From Campylobacter suis (lineage in GTDB: Bacteria > Campylobacterota > Campylobacteria > Campylobacterales > Campylobacteraceae): DNA of 64,000 nt. Under the pieces are notes generated by a model that made no database searches, had not been told where the DNA came from, and saw only the letters and a list, made by a program, of their open reading frames with translations. How positions within the stretch are numbered: the stretch's first letter is position 1; the number at the start of each line of letters is the position of its first letter. The position numbers and the translations under genes were made by a program. Shown here piece by piece: positions 36,344 to 45,361 of the stretch. Location of the stretch: positions 857,932 through 921,931 of the forward strand of contig NZ_CAJHOE010000001.1 of the NCBI RefSeq assembly GCF_905120475.1, read 5' to 3'.

Positions 36344-37987
36344 TTATTTTAATTGCTCTTTTATAATGTCGCCAAGTGTTACCTTGTCGTCACTGTTTAT
36401 CTCATTTAGCACTTCGCGCTCTTTTGCTCTTGCAAGCTGGCGTATGCTAAGGCGGATGCGATTTTTCTTCTCATCTATAAAAGCTATGCTAGCCTCTATC
36501 TCATCGCCTATATTTAGCGTACTGACATCAACATTGCCAAGATCTTCTTTGCGTATAAGTGCATCAACATTCTCGCCAAGCTCAACAAATACACCAAAGT
36601 CTTTTATATCACGAATTTTACCTTTTACAGCTTCACCAACACTGTGTTTTTTAGTAAATTCTTGAACTGGACTTTGCTTTAACTCTTTTAGGCTAAGAGA
36701 AATTTTCTGCTCTTTATCATCTATCTTTACGATCTTAACTTCAACCTCATCGCCTACTTTAAACAAATCCTTACACTTGTCATTTCTGTCCCAAGAAGCA
36801 TCTTCATTATGCAACAAGCCCTCAACGCAATCAATACGAACAAACGCGCCAAATGCAGTAGTAGTCGTAACTACGCCTTTTGCTACATCACCCTCTTTAA
36901 ATTTTGCTTTAAATTCATCAAATGGCTTTGGAAGTAAATTTTTAAGGCTAACGCGTAATCTTCGATCTTTTGCACTAATTTCAATAACTTCAACATCTAT
37001 CTCCTCACCCTCTGTGATGTGGTCTTTTGGATTTTTGATATTTTTATCCCATGAAATTTCAGATATATGCAAAAAGCCCTCGATGTCATTTCCAAGATCA
37101 ACAAATGCACCATATGGCTCGATATTACTAACAATAACCTTGATAGTATCTCCCACTTCTAGTCCATCCTTGATCTCATCCCAAGGATCTGGCATAGCAG
37201 CTTTGATAGATAGCGACAGATGGCGCTTTTCATTGTCATAGCTTACTACTTTTACGGCTACTTTATCACCCTCTTTATATATCGTGCTAGGATTAACTGG
37301 ACCTTTGTAGCTTATCTCGCTGTAATGAACCAAGCCATCAACACCGCCCACATCAACAAACATACCGTAAGTTGTGATCTTTTTAATCACGCCCTCCATA
37401 ACATCAGCGTTATCAACTATATTAGAGAGTGCTTCTTTGCGCTTTTTGCGGTCATCGTCTAGAATTTTCTTACGAGAAACGATGATGCTTTGCTCCTCTT
37501 TATCTACCTTTATAACCCTTACTTTATAGCTCTTGCCAACTATGTCATTAGCATTTTTAAAGCCACTTTGAGTTTTTGGTAGGAAAAATTCTACTCCATT
37601 TTCGTCAGTTGCTATAAATCCACCCTTGTTTTTACCAACGATTTTAACTTCGATCTCGTCTTGATTTTCAGGGTTATAGGCATCTATGTAAGCCTTAACT
37701 TTCTCTTTGCGCAGGGCTTTTTTATGCGAAACCTGACCACGACCAGTGATGACAACTTTTATCTTATCACCAACATTATATAGCAGCTTACCGCTTGCAT
37801 CAGTAATCTCAGACAAAGCAAGCTCTTTATCGCCTCTTATGCCTATATTTACCGTAGCAACATCGCCCTTAATACCAACGATAACGCCTTCGCTATCCTC
37901 TTCAGTCCTTTTGAAGGACTCCTCTAACATCGCAGCAAAATCTTCTTCTTCATTTGCTTCAATCTGAACGCTTCTGTTCACAGCCAT
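36344..37987 (-). CDS. rpsA: 30S ribosomal protein S1
   Basis: This mRNA-binding ribosomal protein has 547 residues from the ATG at 37987, chosen because an AAGGATC ribosome site lies just upstream; a TTG 36 bases further up lacks one. Six S1 RNA-binding repeats can be read, for example VIVGIKGDVATVNIG, VMEGVIKKITTYGMFVDVGG, IKVIVSNIEPYGAFVDLG, AKGVVTTTTAFGAFVRID and VKGKIRDIKDFGVFVELG. The N-terminal part is acidic. It should be expressed strongly from the promoter at 38032-38037. In C. jejuni the gene directly follows ispH; here a reductase module separates the two. Confidence 0.97.
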   Translation of the reverse strand: MAVNRSVQIEANEEEDFAAMLEESFKRTEEDSEGVIVGIKGDVATVNIGIRGDKELALSEITDASGKLLYNVGDKIKVVITGRGQVSHKKALRKEKVKAYIDAYNPENQDEIEVKIVGKNKGGFIATDENGVEFFLPKTQSGFKNANDIVGKSYKVRVIKVDKEEQSIIVSRKKILDDDRKKRKEALSNIVDNADVMEGVIKKITTYGMFVDVGGVDGLVHYSEISYKGPVNPSTIYKEGDKVAVKVVSYDNEKRHLSLSIKAAMPDPWDEIKDGLEVGDTIKVIVSNIEPYGAFVDLGNDIEGFLHISEISWDKNIKNPKDHITEGEEIDVEVIEISAKDRRLRVSLKNLLPKPFDEFKAKFKEGDVAKGVVTTTTAFGAFVRIDCVEGLLHNEDASWDRNDKCKDLFKVGDEVEVKIVKIDDKEQKISLSLKELKQSPVQEFTKKHSVGEAVKGKIRDIKDFGVFVELGENVDALIRKEDLGNVDVSTLNIGDEIEASIAFIDEKKNRIRLSIRQLARAKEREVLNEINSDDKVTLGDIIKEQLK

Positions 37988-38031
37988 CTTGATCCTTTTA
38001 AATTTTTTATTGTCGTATGACAAAGTGACCT

Positions 38032-38037
38032 ATTATA
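38032..38037 (-). promoter_or_regulatory. -10 box of rpsA
   Basis: TATAAT on the minus strand, 44 bases before the rpsA ATG, within a T-rich upstream context (CCTTTTTTAAATATAAT) typical of Campylobacter sigma-70 promoters. Confidence 0.6.
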
Positions 38038-38108
38038 TTTAAAAAAGGCTTATTTTAGGTTGAAATTTTAGTAAAAATTTAGTTTGGTGTAGAAATTTTA
38101 TTTAAATT

Positions 38109-38135
38109 TGCCCCACCATAGTGAGCGGCGGGGCA
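38109..38135 (-). terminator. Terminator hairpin after N-/S-oxide reductase gene
   Basis: TGCCCCGCC and GGTGGGGCA pair over nine positions (one G-U) six bases beyond the reductase stop, read on the minus strand. The following sequence is A/T-rich without a clean T run. It separates the inserted reductase module from rpsA. Confidence 0.55.
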
Positions 38136-38141
38136 GTGGGA

Positions 38142-40685
38142 TTATCTTACGATTTTAGGATCTTTAAAAGCTGTTAGCTCAGGAGCTTTGCCCTTAAATT
38201 TCTCGATATTTACCAAAGCTGTATGGCTAATGTTTCCATTTGCTAGCTTTGATGTTGGGATGTCGATAGTTAGGACATTTGGTGAGCCATTTTTGCAAAT
38301 TCCACTATCAAAGCCATCATACCAAGCGCCCTCGCAAAGCTTTATAACGCTGGGCATAACATCATCAGTCACAACAGCACCAGCCAAAACTTCGCCTCTA
38401 ACATTAAACACACGAACCAAATCGCCGTTTTTAATGCCTTTTGCTTTCGCATCTTTTGTATTTATCCAAACTGGCTCGCGGTTTGCTACTGCGTACTCAT
38501 CGCGCAAGCTTGTATGGCTAAGCTGTGAGTGCAAACGATTCGTTGGATGTGGGCTTAGCATGTGAAATTCCGCTGGCTTATCCTTCATGCCAAGCCATTC
38601 AATTGGCTCAAACCACATAGGGTGCGCCTTGCAGTCATCATAACCCATCTTTTCAATCGTATCTGAATAAATTTCGATAAGACCAGACGGTGTTCCTAGT
38701 GCATTTAGGATAGGGTCTTCTCTAAACTCACCATATCTTATCCATGCATCACTCTCAGGCGTAGAACTAAATGTAACAGGCTTGTTTGTTGCCCAAAACT
38801 CGTTAAATGGCTTCATCTCATGGATAAAGTCAGGTATAGAATTTACCTGCTCGTAAGTAGCGTCATAATACTCTTTTATCCAGTCAAATTCCTCTTTACC
38901 GTTTTCTGTGTATGCTAAAACAAGGTCTTTTGCATATGCTTTGCATAGGTCGGAGAAAATTTGATAATCATCTTTTGACTCTTCAAATTTATCAACTACT
39001 TGCTTCATAGGAACGATATTCATGTTTGAATAATCCCCCGTCATCGTAATATCGTTACGCTCATAAGATGTAGTTGTAGGGAAAACTATATCTGCCATTT
39101 TTGCTGTTGGTGTCCAGTATGGCTCATTTACAACAACTGTTCTTGGCTTTCTCCATGCTTTTAAATTTGTATTTGTATCTTGATGATGAACAAGAGGGTT
39201 ACCACCCACCCAGTAGATAAAGTCTATATCAGGGTAAGTTATCTTTTTGCCGTTATGATCTATAACTTTTCCTGGGTTTAGCAAAGCGTCAGCTATACGA
39301 GCAACAGGGAAAGCAAATTCTGTTGTTTTTATAAGCCACGCAGGGACATCTTCGCCAGCCGTAACCGCTTTTTTTACAAACTTGCCATCTTTTATCTCGC
39401 TATCAGCTGTACCGATAAACTCACCCTTGTCATTAAATATACCCACACTTGCAGCATTAACACCGCCGATAACACCGCCCTTGCAAGTAGGCACGCCACC
39501 GTTTGAGTAGTGATAGCTAAGACCAAATCCACCACCAGCAAGACCTATCTGACCGATCATTGAAGCAAGCGTTACAAGTGCCCAGTGTGGTTGCTCGCCG
39601 TGATGAGCTCTTTGCATACCCCAACCTGACATTAGCATAGTGCGATTACTTACAAATTTCTCAGCTAGTGATTTTATAAGCTTAGCATCTATACCGCAAA
39701 TTTTAGCTGCCCACTCAGGCGACTTTGGCGTTTTATCTGTTTGACCAAGCAAATAAGGCAGAAATTTATCAAATCCATAAGTGTAGCCAGCCATAAATTC
39801 TTTATCATACTTACCACTTGTATATAGGTGGTGCATCATGCCTAACATCATTGCTGTGTCGGTATTTGGCACTGGTCTTATATGTTTTGCTTTATCAAAG
39901 AATTTTACCGTATCACTGCGTATAGGATCGATGATAATAACTTCAATATCTTTACGCTTTTTAAGCTCTTCAAAGTATTTAAATCCATGCTCATCAGCAC
40001 TAGTCCATGCTATACGAAGTGTAGCAAGCGGGTTCATGCCCCACATTACAACAACTTTTGAGTTTTCAAGCACGACAGGCCAGCTAGTTTGCTGCTCATA
40101 AACTTCAATACTTCCCATAACATGTGGCATGATAACCTGACTTGCACCAGTTGAGTAGTCCCCTAGATCTCCTACAAAACCGCCGCTAAGGTTCATAAAG
40201 CGCTGGAGCAAAATTCTACTATTATGCACATTTCCGCTTGACTTCCAACCATAGCTTCCCGCAAATACACTTTGATTGCCTTTTTGTTCTCTTGTTTTTT
40301 TAAGCTCTCTAGCCACAAGCTTTATAGCGTCCTCATACTTTACTCTAACCCACTCATCCTTGCCGCGAAGCTCTGGCTTTGGATTATCTGGATTTTCAAG
40401 GTAGCTTTTTCGCACCATAGGATACTTTATGCGAGTTTTATAAACCATGTCGTGAGTATAGTACTGAAGTGCATTGTAAATTTCACTTGTTTTTTGATAT
40501 GGCCTTGAGCCTAAAATTTTACCATCCTTAACCTCAACATCCAGCATACCCCAGTGCGCCGCAGTAAGAACTTTGCCATTTTTTATAAGCGACTTTTTAG
40601 CTTCATTAGCCATCAAATTTGTAGCTGTTACGCCTGAAAGTAGCGGCAAACTTGCCATGCCTTTTAATACAGTTCGTCTTTGCAT
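38142..40685 (-). CDS. Molybdopterin TMAO/DMSO (N-/S-oxide) reductase
   Basis: This periplasmic terminal reductase of the DMSO reductase family has 847 residues. The N-terminus has a twin-arginine signal (MQRRTVLKGMASLPLLSG), so it is exported folded by Tat. No N-terminal [4Fe-4S] cysteine cluster is present, as expected for the TorA/TorZ/BisC type. The probable Mo ligand is the Ser in LGDYSTGASQVIMPHVMGS. It most resembles C. jejuni Cj0264c, a reductase of trimethylamine-N-oxide and DMSO that receives electrons from a monohaem cytochrome encoded next to it. Here the cytochrome gene is 10 bases upstream, followed upstream by a two-component system. Distinguishing TMAO from DMSO or biotin sulfoxide preference is not possible from sequence. 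Confidence 0.9.
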   Translation of the reverse strand: MQRRTVLKGMASLPLLSGVTATNLMANEAKKSLIKNGKVLTAAHWGMLDVEVKDGKILGSRPYQKTSEIYNALQYYTHDMVYKTRIKYPMVRKSYLENPDNPKPELRGKDEWVRVKYEDAIKLVARELKKTREQKGNQSVFAGSYGWKSSGNVHNSRILLQRFMNLSGGFVGDLGDYSTGASQVIMPHVMGSIEVYEQQTSWPVVLENSKVVVMWGMNPLATLRIAWTSADEHGFKYFEELKKRKDIEVIIIDPIRSDTVKFFDKAKHIRPVPNTDTAMMLGMMHHLYTSGKYDKEFMAGYTYGFDKFLPYLLGQTDKTPKSPEWAAKICGIDAKLIKSLAEKFVSNRTMLMSGWGMQRAHHGEQPHWALVTLASMIGQIGLAGGGFGLSYHYSNGGVPTCKGGVIGGVNAASVGIFNDKGEFIGTADSEIKDGKFVKKAVTAGEDVPAWLIKTTEFAFPVARIADALLNPGKVIDHNGKKITYPDIDFIYWVGGNPLVHHQDTNTNLKAWRKPRTVVVNEPYWTPTAKMADIVFPTTTSYERNDITMTGDYSNMNIVPMKQVVDKFEESKDDYQIFSDLCKAYAKDLVLAYTENGKEEFDWIKEYYDATYEQVNSIPDFIHEMKPFNEFWATNKPVTFSSTPESDAWIRYGEFREDPILNALGTPSGLIEIYSDTIEKMGYDDCKAHPMWFEPIEWLGMKDKPAEFHMLSPHPTNRLHSQLSHTSLRDEYAVANREPVWINTKDAKAKGIKNGDLVRVFNVRGEVLAGAVVTDDVMPSVIKLCEGAWYDGFDSGICKNGSPNVLTIDIPTSKLANGNISHTALVNIEKFKGKAPELTAFKDPKIVR

Positions 40686-40695
40686 ATTTTCTCCT

Positions 40696-41268
40696 TTATT
40701 TTATATTCACATCAGATGAGTTTTTTTGTAGATATTCAATAACAAGCCACTCATCTTTTTTATCTATCGCTGTTCTGCTTAGTATAGACTTAAACAAGCT
40801 TGGCCATTGGTTTGCTTTGTAGTGGTTTGCGTCATGTAGTTTATGACATACACCACAGCTATTTTTATATAGCTCTTCAGCACGAGTTAGCATAGGTTTT
40901 ACATCATTATAAAAGTCACTATCGGTCGTAAATACAGTGGTTTTTACCATATCCCACCTACCGTTTTCACCCTTTTTAACAAGCTGGGTTTTAAACTCGG
41001 CTGTCTTTGCGAAAGCTAGTGTAAAAACACGCTCGGAGTCGCTAAAATAGATGACATTTGGCACAGCTGGATTTTGATAGCCACTAACTTCTATCTTTAC
41101 TCTATCGCCAGATTTTTCTAAAATTTTGACTGCATTTGTTGGAAGCAGCCTACCTATTGATGTTTTAGATGTCGCATCAGCAAAAACTGGCTTAACAACA
41201 TCAGAATAAACCTCGCCATCAGCATATAAAAAACATGCCAAAAGAGCGGACATTACAAGCTTTTTCAT
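40696..41268 (-). CDS. Monohaem c-type cytochrome, electron donor to reductase
   Basis: This 190-residue periplasmic protein has a signal peptide of about 16 residues (MKKLVMSALLACFLYADG) and a single haem-c site CGVCH near residue 139. It carries haem only in its C-terminal third; the first 120 mature residues look like a separate beta-rich domain. The arrangement matches the small cytochrome encoded with Cj0264c in C. jejuni, which passes electrons from menaquinol-side carriers to the oxide reductase. It lies 10 bases from the reductase gene. The late RTAIDKKDEWLVIEYL resembles the distal part of a cytochrome c fold. Confidence 0.85.
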   Translation of the reverse strand: MKKLVMSALLACFLYADGEVYSDVVKPVFADATSKTSIGRLLPTNAVKILEKSGDRVKIEVSGYQNPAVPNVIYFSDSERVFTLAFAKTAEFKTQLVKKGENGRWDMVKTTVFTTDSDFYNDVKPMLTRAEELYKNSCGVCHKLHDANHYKANQWPSLFKSILSRTAIDKKDEWLVIEYLQKNSSDVNIK

Positions 41269-41393
41269 ATATCTCCTTTAAAAATTTAAGCAATTATAAT
41301 GAAAAAATATGATTAAAATATAATTTTTTATTAAATATAGCTAATATTTGAAACAGTGCGTAAATTTTCATGCTTTAAACTAAGCGTATATCC

Positions 41394-42059
41394 TCATCCA
41401 TGACAGCTTTGTATAAGTTCTGGATAGAGTTTTTTACGAAGCTTATGAACGAAATTTCGTATCGTATCTGGTGTACAGCCATCACTACACCACACATAGT
41501 TTTCTATCATCTCAAAATTTACCATTCTTGATTGGTTTTTTAGCAAAAGATGAAGTAGTTTTTGCTCTTTTTTTGTTAGCGCTACAAGCTCGTGATCTTT
41601 AAAAAGCTCCATAGTCATTGCATTAAATGTAAAACCATTTTGCAAATTTACACTAGCAAAGTCATTTTGAAATTTATTAGCAGCAAAGCTTAAACTCATC
41701 ACAAGCTCACGCTTATCAAATGGCTTTTTAAGCACAGCTTGGCTTTTTAGCTCCAAAGCACCTAGCATATTTTCGTCACTATCAAATGCTGTAAGAAATA
41801 TAATAGGCACATTTTCATCATCTTTTCTTATAATCTGAGCCATCTGTATGCCGTTAATTTTTGGCATTTGGATATCTGAAAGTATTAAATTTGGGCTATT
41901 TTTCTTAAAGCATTCAAGCGCATCAGCAGCATTTTTGCATAGGAAAATTTCGCTAACATAACTCTTTAAAGAAACTTCTAAGCTTTGTCTAAGCATATCG
42001 TCATCATCAACGACTAAAAGTCTCACATCTTTTAAAATTTCTTTGATTTTACTATACAT
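41394..42059 (-). CDS. OmpR-family response regulator with early stop
   Basis: A 221-residue response regulator. The receiver domain covers about residues 10-125, with the acidic pair VVDDDD, phospho-acceptor Asp in LILSDIQMPKINGI, Thr in IIFLTAFDS and Lys in VLKKPFDKRE. A winged-helix output domain follows (LTKKEQKLLHLLLKN, TPDTIRNFVHKLRKKL). It ends at LIQSCHG followed by TGA (41394-41396). The same frame then reads GYTLSLK, which is the usual G-x-G-Y-x-L end of the wing, so the last strand appears to be cut off by a nonsense codon. Function may be weakened. It is 54 bases after the histidine kinase gene and precedes the cytochrome and reductase genes, so it probably controls them. Confidence 0.82.
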   Translation of the reverse strand: MYSKIKEILKDVRLLVVDDDDMLRQSLEVSLKSYVSEIFLCKNAADALECFKKNSPNLILSDIQMPKINGIQMAQIIRKDDENVPIIFLTAFDSDENMLGALELKSQAVLKKPFDKRELVMSLSFAANKFQNDFASVNLQNGFTFNAMTMELFKDHELVALTKKEQKLLHLLLKNQSRMVNFEMIENYVWCSDGCTPDTIRNFVHKLRKKLYPELIQSCHG

Positions 42060-42113
42060 TTTCTCTCCGATGGCGGTATAATACTTAAAAAGTATGACTA
42101 AAAAATAATTTTT

Positions 42114-43238
42114 CTATTTTTTTAAAAAAAGACAAAATTTGGTTGGTGTTTTTGCACTCTGCAAACTCAGTCTAGCATTTAGCTTTTTTGAAAGCTCATA
42201 AGCGACATAAAGCCCCATCCCAGTGCCATTTTCCTTATCTGTAAAAAATGGCTCAAAGATATGACTAGCATCATCTATCCCAGCACCATTATCACTGACG
42301 CTTATGCAAATTTCATCCGATATCATCTCCAAGTTTATCGTTATTTCAGGTATCGCTTCAAAATTTTGTGATGTAAATTTTATAAGTTCATCTTTTGCAT
42401 TTGAGATGAGACTTAGTAAAATTTGTTTTATGTATGATGATACGCTTTTGGTGATAAATTTTTGAGTTTTGTCGCACACGCAAACTAATTTTATGCCATG
42501 CTCATTTAGCTTTGGCTTAATAATAAGCACCAGCTCTGCAATAATCTGAGAAACATCAACATCTCTTACACTATCATCATTTTTATAAAATTTAGAAAAC
42601 GAACCGATCGTTTCATTTATGAGATGTATGCTTTGTTTTGCGCGATTTACTTGCAAGTCTATGCCACTAGTCTGCCCGCTCATGGCAAGCTCATCTATCT
42701 CATCAAGACAAAGCATGAGCGAGCTTAGCGGACTGCGTTGCTGATGTGAGATGGCACTCACCATCTCGCCAAGTATCGCCATCTTGGAGTTTAAAAGCAA
42801 CATTTGTTCGTTTTTTATCTTAGCAAGCTCTAGCTCTTTTTCATGCGTAATATCAGCCACACTAAGTATATAGCCTTCAAATTTTGTAGCGTTTTTTAGG
42901 ACATTTGAAAGGCGAAAACGAAGAAAAATTTGATCTTTTTTTATCACAACTTCACGAAGATTTTGCTCTTTGGCATTAAGCGTAAAAAGCTGGTTTAACT
43001 CATTAAAGCTCAGCCGTGCCAGGAGTTCGTTTAAGCTCTTGCCGATAAATTCTTTTGAAGTTAACGAAAAAATGCTCTCAAATTTTTTATTTATAAATTT
43101 TATGTGGTTATGTTTGTCTGTTAGCAAAAGGGCTAAATTTGGCGTCTTTGAAAGTGCTATCTCAAGCTCGCTTTTTCGGCTTTTTAAGAGCAAAAAAGCT
43201 ATGATAAAGCAAGCTAGAATAAGCGCATAGCTTTGCAT
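42114..43238 (-). CDS. PAS-containing sensor histidine kinase
   Basis: A 374-residue sensor kinase. It has a single N-terminal membrane helix (YALILACFIIAFLLLK) with almost no periplasmic part, then a PAS domain at about residues 35-135 (ALLLTDKHNHIKFINKKFESIF). The dimerisation helix has the phospho-acceptor His in MVSAISHQQRSPLSSLML, where the usual HE is HQ. The ATPase domain has DNGAGIDDASHIFEPFFTDK and GTGMGLYVAYELSK. Sensing is probably cytoplasmic or membrane-associated. AAGGGG precedes the ATG. The gene starts only 22 bases after ispH and is followed by the response regulator, cytochrome and reductase genes. Confidence 0.9.
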   Translation of the reverse strand: MQSYALILACFIIAFLLLKSRKSELEIALSKTPNLALLLTDKHNHIKFINKKFESIFSLTSKEFIGKSLNELLARLSFNELNQLFTLNAKEQNLREVVIKKDQIFLRFRLSNVLKNATKFEGYILSVADITHEKELELAKIKNEQMLLLNSKMAILGEMVSAISHQQRSPLSSLMLCLDEIDELAMSGQTSGIDLQVNRAKQSIHLINETIGSFSKFYKNDDSVRDVDVSQIIAELVLIIKPKLNEHGIKLVCVCDKTQKFITKSVSSYIKQILLSLISNAKDELIKFTSQNFEAIPEITINLEMISDEICISVSDNGAGIDDASHIFEPFFTDKENGTGMGLYVAYELSKKLNARLSLQSAKTPTKFCLFLKK

Positions 43239-43260
43239 GTAGCCCCTTTTGGTTTAAAAT

Positions 43261-44100
43261 TCATGAATTTTGGGTAAAATTCTCTATCTTATCGACGATA
43301 TTTTGTATGATCCAATCAGGAGTGCTAGCCCCAGCGCTAATACCGCAAAGATTTTTACCCTCAAACCATGCCGCATTAAGCTCTGCTTCATTTTCTATAA
43401 GATAGCTATCAGGGCAAAATTCTTTTGATATGAGATAAAGCTGTTTTGTATTAGAACTATTTTTACCACCTATAACAACCATCACATCAGCCCTTTTTGA
43501 AAGCTCTCTCACTGCGTCTTGGTTTTCAAAAGTGGCATTACAAATCGTATTAAAAACGCGCACCTCTTTTACACGCAACATTAAATAATTTACAATCTGC
43601 ATAAATTTCTCAACTTTGCGAGTTGTTTGACTTATGACAGCAACTTTTTGAGATAGCTTCACACCATCAAGCTCACTCTCTTCAAGCACAACAAATGCAT
43701 TTGCAACAGCATAGCTTTTTACACCCTTTATCTCAGGGTGATTTTCATCGCCAAAAATCACTACATCATAGCCATCTTTGCTCATCTTTTCGCAAATTTG
43801 TTGTGGCTTTGTAACAAAAGGACAAGTGGCGTCGATGACCTTAATATCACTTTTTTGAAGCTCAGCCAAGTCGCCCTTTGTTATACCATGCGTGCGAATA
43901 ATCGCCTTTTTCTCATCTTTTATCTCTTCTATGCCCTCAAGAGTTTTTACATTAAAATTTAAATTTAGGCGATTTATCTCATCATTATTATGAATGATAG
44001 GACCGATAGTAACGGCGTCTTTTGCATTTTCGGCGATCTTTATCGCTCTTTTTACTCCAAAACAAAAGCCATAACTGCTAGCAAGTTCAATCTTCAACAC
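43261..44100 (-). CDS. ispH: 4-hydroxy-3-methylbut-2-enyl diphosphate reductase IspH
   Basis: This [4Fe-4S] enzyme is the last step of the MEP isoprenoid pathway, making IPP and DMAPP. The protein has 279 residues. The three cluster cysteines are in SYGFCFGVKRAI (Cys13), DATCPFV and FNTICNATFENQ. Other conserved blocks are ENHPEIKG and SNTKQLYLI, and the C-terminal SAGASTPDWIIQNI is typical. It overlaps aroA by 14 bases. In C. jejuni rpsA comes next; here a histidine kinase gene does. Confidence 0.97.
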   Translation of the reverse strand: MLKIELASSYGFCFGVKRAIKIAENAKDAVTIGPIIHNNDEINRLNLNFNVKTLEGIEEIKDEKKAIIRTHGITKGDLAELQKSDIKVIDATCPFVTKPQQICEKMSKDGYDVVIFGDENHPEIKGVKSYAVANAFVVLEESELDGVKLSQKVAVISQTTRKVEKFMQIVNYLMLRVKEVRVFNTICNATFENQDAVRELSKRADVMVVIGGKNSSNTKQLYLISKEFCPDSYLIENEAELNAAWFEGKNLCGISAGASTPDWIIQNIVDKIENFTQNS

Positions 44101-45361
44101 TAGCTCCTAGCTCTCTTAAAATTTTACTAAAATTTGGAAAACTTGTGGCTATAAACTCGCTTTTTTCAATGACCATACCGCATTTTAGTCCAAGTATCGC
44201 AAAACTCATAGCTATACGATGATCACCATGACTATCAATGATAGCCGAATTTGCCACACCACCAGTTATCTCAAATCCATCATCAAGTTCATTTGCCTCT
44301 ATGCCACAAGCCTTAAGCGCGGTTACCGTAACTGCGATACGGTCACACTCCTTAACGCGAAGCTCTTTTGCATTTTTTAAACGGCTTGTTCCACTTGCGC
44401 ACGCAAAAGCTATGGCAAGGGCTGGCGCCTCATCGATCATCCAAGCGATATTTTCGCTTATCTCAACAGCTTTAAGCGGAGCGTATTTTATCTCGATTTC
44501 ACCGATACTTTCGTACTTTTCACTAGTAACTTTATAGCTTATATCAGCTCCCATCTTGCGTAAAATTTCATAAGCTTCTATGCGAGTTTTATTTAAAAGC
44601 ATATTTTTTAGTACAATGTGAGAATTTGGGATAATTGTCGCTGCAACCGCAAAGAAAAATGCCGAGCTTGGGTCGTTTGGCACATCTATTTCAAGTGGTT
44701 TTAAAGGCTCTTTAAGTGGTTTAACTTCCAAATTTAGTCCATCAGTGATAAGCTCAGCTCCCATGCCTTTTAGCATTCGCTCTGTGTGGTCACGACTTAA
44801 CTCTGGTTCACTAAATTTACATCCATTTGACTTAAGTGCCGCCAAAATAAGGGCTGATTTTATCTGAGCAGAGGCTACTGGGCTTTGATACTCAAAATAA
44901 TCAAGTTTTTTGCCCCTTATGCAAAGTGGTGCAAGATCGCCGTTTTTAGCGCCATCTATCTTGGCTCCAACTGCGGAAAGAGGCTTGCCTACGCGAGCCA
45001 TTGGACGCTGATTTAAATATTTATCACCGCTTAGGACAAAAAAGCCATCACTTGCCGCTAAAAATCCCATAAATAGCCGCATCGCAGTTCCTGAGTTGCC
45101 GCAGTCTAAAACCGCACTTGGCTCAGTCAAACTAGCAGGTGGAGTTATCTCTATCTCATAATTATTATCTTTAACTATTGCGCCAAGGCTTTTAATAATC
45201 TCGAGGCTATTTAGCGTATCTTCTGCCCTTAAATAGTTTCGCACTATGCTGGGTTTATCGCTTAAAAGCGAAAATATAGCACATCTATGTGATATGGATT
45301 TATCAGTAGAAATTTGCTCTAGTGAAGCATTTATCGGTTGTTTTAATGCAAAAACTTTCAT
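44087..45361 (-). CDS. aroA: 3-phosphoshikimate 1-carboxyvinyltransferase
   Basis: EPSP synthase condenses PEP with shikimate-3-phosphate in the chorismate pathway. The protein has 424 residues. Landmarks are STDKSISHRCAIFSLLSDKP, the signature LDCGNSGTAMRLFMGFLA, GDKYLNQRPMARVGKPL and the C-terminal KECDRIAVTVTAL and DDGFEITGG. The loop around CGNSGTAMR with Ala suggests a bacterial class II-like active site, which I could not verify. Its start overlaps the pheT stop (ATGA). Confidence 0.97.
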   Translation of the reverse strand: MKVFALKQPINASLEQISTDKSISHRCAIFSLLSDKPSIVRNYLRAEDTLNSLEIIKSLGAIVKDNNYEIEITPPASLTEPSAVLDCGNSGTAMRLFMGFLAASDGFFVLSGDKYLNQRPMARVGKPLSAVGAKIDGAKNGDLAPLCIRGKKLDYFEYQSPVASAQIKSALILAALKSNGCKFSEPELSRDHTERMLKGMGAELITDGLNLEVKPLKEPLKPLEIDVPNDPSSAFFFAVAATIIPNSHIVLKNMLLNKTRIEAYEILRKMGADISYKVTSEKYESIGEIEIKYAPLKAVEISENIAWMIDEAPALAIAFACASGTSRLKNAKELRVKECDRIAVTVTALKACGIEANELDDGFEITGGVANSAIIDSHGDHRIAMSFAILGLKCGMVIEKSEFIATSFPNFSKILRELGASVED

